This document shows positions 6,323-9,203 of a stretch of DNA of 9,203 bases, in pieces. Source of the stretch: Spirochaeta sp. (lineage in GTDB: Bacteria; Spirochaetota; Spirochaetia; UBA9216); the NCBI GenBank assembly GCA_003454605.1, contig DMKD01000098.1:1-9203 (forward strand), read 5' to 3'. A model generated the notes under the pieces. The model was not told the origin of the DNA. It worked only from the letters and a program-made list of their open reading frames with translations, and did no database searches. Position 1 is the first letter of the stretch. Each line of letters opens with the position of its first letter. The position numbers were made by a program, and so were the translations under genes.

Positions 6323-7828
6323 ATGCAGGCATCTTCGATTGATGTTGAGCGCCTTGAAACGCTTATTGAGATTAATACCTTAATTAATTCCAATTATACA
6401 GATGACAAGGCGCTGCTTACACATATATTAGAATCCGCATCAAGACTCACCCATGGTGAGTCTTCTTCGCTTCTTCTGCTCAACCACGAAACAAACAGAT
6501 TATATTTTGAAATATCGCTCGGTCCCAAAGGACCCGATGTCCAGAAATTTTCTCTAAAGATGGGCGAGGGGATTGCAGGCTGGGTGGCAAAGCATAATAC
6601 CGGCTTAATCGTTAATGATGTTGATAAAGACGGCCGTCATCAGAAAAGCATCGATTCAAAAACCGGCTACGCTACAAGTTCAATTCTTGCAGCTCCTATG
6701 CGGATTAAGGACAGGTGCGTAGGCGTCATTGAGATTATAAACCGTCAGGACAGACGCAACTTCACAAATGATGACCTCATGTGGCTCGAACGATTTGCAG
6801 TTCAGGCCGCTCTTGCTATTCAGAATGCAAAATCATACAGTAAACTCAGAAATGAGCTGTTCATTCTTCAGGACAGATTAAACGAAGACAAGGGATATCA
6901 TCCTTTCGTAAGCGGCAGCAAAATTATTGATGAGAAACTGAAACTGGTCGACAAGATCGCGGCCACAGATTCATCTGTGCTCATTCTGGGAGAAAGCGGC
7001 GCAGGCAAGGAACTGTTTGCGGAACAGATACACCTGCGCAGCAAACGTTCGGACGGCCCCTTCATCAGGGTCAACTGTGCCGCCCTGCCCGAACATCTTC
7101 TGGAAAGCGAACTTTTCGGCCATGTAAAGGGCGCTTTCACTGATGCGACTGCGGACAGACGCGGACGTTTCGAACTTGCAAACGGCGGAACTATCTTTCT
7201 GGATGAAATCGGCGATATGCCCTACAAACTGCAGAGTAAACTTCTACGAGTTCTGCAGCATATGGTATTTGAAAGAGTCGGTGCAAGCGAACCTACGACG
7301 GTTAACGTCAGAGTGCTTGCAGCCACTAATAAAGACATAGAATCAGCAATAGAAGAAGGCCGCTTCAGAAAGGATCTATATTACAGACTAAACGTGCTGC
7401 CTTTTTATATTCCGCCTCTTAGAGAACGAGTAGAAGACATTCCGGTTCTTGCTGATTTTTTTCTCGAAAAATTCAATCGCGAATTGAAACGATCCATTCA
7501 TGGCTTCTCTAATGAAGCCCTTGAATCACTGATGAGTTATTCATGGCCCGGCAACGTCAGGGAACTTGAGAATGTTATTGAAAGATCTGCCGTTATTTGC
7601 GATGATGAGTTCATCAGACCTCAGCACCTGCTGCTGGTAAGCAGTCTTAATGAAAACAATGAATATGATAATAAGAAACTTAAAGAGGCGTTGAACACCT
7701 TTAAGAAGCATTTTATTCGTAAAGCACTTGAATCCAACAGCTGGAATCAGACTGAAACATCTGCAAAGCTCGGAATTCAACGCACTTATTTATCCAGGCT
7801 AATAAAAGAACTTGATATTAAGACCTGA
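6323..7828 (+). CDS. Sigma-54-dependent transcriptional activator with N-terminal GAF sensor
   Basis: Such proteins bind enhancer-like sites and use ATP hydrolysis to open promoters held by the RpoN (sigma-54) polymerase. The 501-residue protein has a GAF domain (about 11-170; GEGIAGWVA at 81-89, LAAPM at 122-126, GVIEIINR at 134-141), a short linker helix (about 171-190), an AAA+ domain with Walker A GESGAGKE (223-230), the sigma-54 contact loop GAFTDA (270-275, usually GAFTGA), Walker B GTIFLDEIGD (289-298), FRKDLYYRLNV (348-358) and WPGNVRELENVIER (408-421), then a Fis-type helix-turn-helix (about 470-497). It has no phosphorylation receiver domain, so it probably senses a small molecule or redox state through GAF, like FhlA/NorR-type regulators. 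The ATG has GGAG six bases upstream. Its target genes and ligand cannot be told from the window. Confidence 0.93.
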   Translation: MQASSIDVERLETLIEINTLINSNYTDDKALLTHILESASRLTHGESSSLLLLNHETNRLYFEISLGPKGPDVQKFSLKMGEGIAGWVAKHNTGLIVNDVDKDGRHQKSIDSKTGYATSSILAAPMRIKDRCVGVIEIINRQDRRNFTNDDLMWLERFAVQAALAIQNAKSYSKLRNELFILQDRLNEDKGYHPFVSGSKIIDEKLKLVDKIAATDSSVLILGESGAGKELFAEQIHLRSKRSDGPFIRVNCAALPEHLLESELFGHVKGAFTDATADRRGRFELANGGTIFLDEIGDMPYKLQSKLLRVLQHMVFERVGASEPTTVNVRVLAATNKDIESAIEEGRFRKDLYYRLNVLPFYIPPLRERVEDIPVLADFFLEKFNRELKRSIHGFSNEALESLMSYSWPGNVRELENVIERSAVICDDEFIRPQHLLLVSSLNENNEYDNKKLKEALNTFKKHFIRKALESNSWNQTETSAKLGIQRTYLSRLIKELDIKT

Positions 7829-7843
7829 TTGAACATAATACTG

Positions 7844-7850
7844 AAAGGAG
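7844..7850 (+). promoter_or_regulatory. Ribosome binding site of the TPR gene with long spacing
   Basis: AAAGGAG is a strong match but ends 12 bases before the ATG at 7863. No in-frame start codon lies between them, so the long spacing appears real rather than a start-calling artefact. Confidence 0.6.
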
Positions 7851-7862
7851 TCTAGTAAATTT

Positions 7863-8549
7863 ATGACAGACAAACGAACGGAACTTAGCGGCAAAGACAA
7901 AATACTTGCCAAACTTACTTCTTTTCTCGAGAAGAACAAAACAATGCTCTGGATTATACTCGCAATTTTAGTTGCAGCAATTATAGTTGTAGCTGTAATC
8001 GATTCGGTTACCTCAAAGAAGGCAAACGAATCAGCTCAGCGAATCGAATCGGTACAGAAAGATTATGAAGAATGGCTGGGAATTGAAGAAGATGATAGTG
8101 AAAAAGATGCTGAACAGCAGATTTTAGTTGAAGAACTTGATGCCGTCATATCTGAATATCCTTCCTCCTATGCCGCCCAGAGAGCACTATATCTGAAAGC
8201 CGGAATTAATTTTAAGAACAACGAATGGGCTGAAGCGGCCGTACTCTTTACCGAATCAGCTGATGTAAACCGCGACAGCTACCTTGCGCCTATAGCGCTT
8301 ATGATTGCAGCTTCTTCCTATGAAAATGCCGGCAGCTATCAGAACGCAATCGATATATACCTTAATATCTACGCTGACTATGATAAGGTATATCCGGATG
8401 TTCCAAGGGCAATGCTTTCTATAGGCCGCCTGCAGGAACAGCTTGGTAATAAAGATGCCGCAGTAGATGCTTACAACGAGCTTCTCGATACCTATCCGGG
8501 CAGCGGCTGGGCATCGTTTGCAAGAACAAGAATTATCCAGCTGGATTAA
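7863..8549 (+). CDS. Membrane-anchored tetratricopeptide-repeat protein
   Basis: I do not recognise a named gene. The 228-residue protein has a Lys-rich N-terminus (4-26), one hydrophobic segment (about 28-47, LWIILAILVAAIIVVAVI) and a soluble C-terminal part. By the positive-inside rule the tail should lie outside the cytoplasmic membrane. The tail starts with a charged, probably helical stretch (52-95) and then holds about three degenerate TPR-like helical pairs (around 100-134, 140-175 and 180-215), with characteristic YLKAGINFKNNEWAEAAVLF, AASSYENAGSYQNAIDIY and SIGRLQEQLGNKDAAVDAYN. TPRs mediate protein-protein contacts. The single-TM plus TPR layout resembles the YfgM/TPR_21 type linked to envelope protein handling, but that is a layout analogy only. 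It lies 34 bases after the activator gene and is probably cotranscribed with it. Confidence 0.8.
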   Translation: MTDKRTELSGKDKILAKLTSFLEKNKTMLWIILAILVAAIIVVAVIDSVTSKKANESAQRIESVQKDYEEWLGIEEDDSEKDAEQQILVEELDAVISEYPSSYAAQRALYLKAGINFKNNEWAEAAVLFTESADVNRDSYLAPIALMIAASSYENAGSYQNAIDIYLNIYADYDKVYPDVPRAMLSIGRLQEQLGNKDAAVDAYNELLDTYPGSGWASFARTRIIQLD

Positions 8550-8587
8550 AGCAGAATCCTGCAAAAGAAGGCATCGTTGTCTTGATC

Positions 8588-8615
8588 GTCCCCTTAAGAT
8601 CGTTTTTAAGGGGAC
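8588..8615 (+). terminator. Strong hairpin after the TPR gene, possible terminator
   Basis: GTCCCCTTAA (8588-8597) and TTAAGGGGAC (8606-8615) form a perfect 10-bp stem with an 8-base loop that can tighten by a G-U and an A-T pair. It is 38 bases past the TPR stop and 62 bases before the next ATG, the expected place for an operon end. The T-rich run (TTTTATTTT, 8631-8639) starts only 15 bases after the stem, behind a run of eight A, so it is not a canonical intrinsic terminator. Smaller palindromes precede it (8535-8546 at the gene end and 8551-8562). It may terminate, process or stabilise RNA ends. Confidence 0.5.
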
Positions 8616-8677
8616 TATGTAAAAAAAACCTTTTATTTTCACTTATTTCAGGTAATAATTAAGTGGGAGAACTATAA

Positions 8678-9203
8678 ATGAGCAGAAAAAAGAATCGTTT
8701 AAAAATTTTTGATACAAAGTATTTCTGGTCCGTAATAGGCGCATTAATTCTTCTTGCATTCTTTCTATTATCCAATTTTACCGTGATATTCGACCGTCTT
8801 GATAATGGTATGCTTGATACTTTTTTCAAGTACCGTACCGACAGGGTCGAGCAGGATTTGCAGGTCGGTGTAAGCTATGAAGGCTTTAATCCCAATATAT
8901 CTCCCGACATTCTTATTGTAGGTATCGACCTCAAAACTCTTGAGCGATTCGGACGTTTTCCGTTTCCAAGATGGCGTCATGCCGACTTCCTTAAGTCATT
9001 ATCCAGAATCAATAAGCAGAATGAACGCGAGAATTCTGTATTTCTCGACCTTCTCTTCGGGGATTCCATCGAAAATCCTACCTACGACGGCCTTTTAGTA
9101 GATGCTTTTAAGGAAAACGGCAGGGTGTTCACCGAAACATTCCTTGATGAGTTTCCGCCTCCGGCCGGCAGCTATACAGACTATTATGAACGTCAGCAGG
9201 TCC
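8678..9203 (+). CDS. CHASE2-domain membrane sensor protein, N-terminal part
   Basis: Only the first 175 codons are present; the gene continues beyond the window. The product has a basic N-terminus (3-9), a transmembrane segment (about 15-37) and then an extracytoplasmic CHASE2-type domain. Supporting features are RLDNGMLDTFFKYR (40-53) at the domain entry, ILIVGIDLKTLERFGRFPFP (78-97) followed by RWRHADFL, and VFLDLLFGDS (121-130) with a stretch resembling the DxxLxxAxxxxGxV segment (DGLLVDAFKENGRVF, 137-151). CHASE2 is an extracellular sensor that in known proteins is followed by three transmembrane helices and a cyclase, kinase or GGDEF output. In spirochaete-like bacteria the output is often an adenylate/guanylate cyclase; that part is not visible, so function is inferred. 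The ATG has GGGAG (8665-8669) eight bases upstream. Confidence 0.82.
   Translation, partial: MSRKKNRLKIFDTKYFWSVIGALILLAFFLLSNFTVIFDRLDNGMLDTFFKYRTDRVEQDLQVGVSYEGFNPNISPDILIVGIDLKTLERFGRFPFPRWRHADFLKSLSRINKQNERENSVFLDLLFGDSIENPTYDGLLVDAFKENGRVFTETFLDEFPPPAGSYTDYYERQQV

Noticed and set aside
7812..7839. Sigma-70-like TTGATA and CATAAT (spacer 16) before the TPR gene
   Set aside because: The predicted transcription start would fall inside the Shine-Dalgarno at 7844-7850, leaving no functional site; likely chance in AT-rich sequence.
8550..8677. Sigma-54 or sigma-70 promoter for the CHASE2 gene
   Set aside because: No GG-N10-GC pair was found, and the available -10-like TAATAA/TATAAA hexamers have no -35 at acceptable spacing or are too close to the ATG.
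1..9203. CRISPR, insertion sequence, prophage, tRNA or rRNA content
   Set aside because: No spaced direct repeats, terminal inverted repeats with transposase, phage genes, or cloverleaf/rRNA signatures were seen; the repeated segments in rpsA are the S1 domains.

Overview
The window reads as one chromosomal segment of a free-living or host-associated bacterium with all genes on the + strand. It uses standard TGA, TAA and TAG stops and Shine-Dalgarno initiation. Protein features (RecA ending its core with an FGKG rather than YGEG segment, a six-domain S1 with an FTLGDML tail, a YLNSG variant of cytidylate kinase, a CHASE2 protein and a GAF-type sigma-54 activator) suggest a spirochaete (Spirochaetota, Spirochaetales-like). 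That assignment comes from remembered family resemblance, not from a search, and is moderately confident.

Layout. Positions 1-169 hold a good sigma-70-type promoter and a structured leader. From 170 to 6270 runs a very tight housekeeping array: recA (recombination), folK (folate), scpA and scpB (condensin partners of SMC), an RsuA/RluB-family rRNA pseudouridine synthase, cmk (cytidylate kinase) and rpsA (ribosomal protein S1). recA and folK abut with no gap, folK/scpA and scpA/scpB each overlap by 17 bases, scpB/rluB overlap by 8, and rluB/cmk share an ATGA. No terminator is visible inside the block, so translational coupling and a single transcript are likely.

After rpsA a compact two-tier hairpin fills almost the whole 52-base gap. 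A complete sigma-54 (RpoN)-dependent transcriptional activator (GAF, AAA+, Fis-type helix-turn-helix) follows, then a membrane-anchored TPR protein. A strong hairpin near 8588-8615 separates these from the start of a CHASE2-domain membrane sensor that runs off the window. The window does not include that sensor's output domain, which in this family is often an adenylate cyclase.

How the genes fit together. The first seven genes serve chromosome maintenance, nucleotide and folate supply and ribosome function. The last three look like signal sensing and envelope functions appended to this housekeeping operon. There is no CRISPR array, insertion sequence, tRNA, rRNA or phage gene, and no convincing undescribed defence or mobile system. 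The points most worth a second look are the recA leader (strong Shine-Dalgarno followed by an ATG-TAA start-stop inside a hairpin), the rpsA-activator hairpin, the GAFTDA variant of the activator, and the TPR/CHASE2 pair. No stretch longer than 300 bases lacks a gene.
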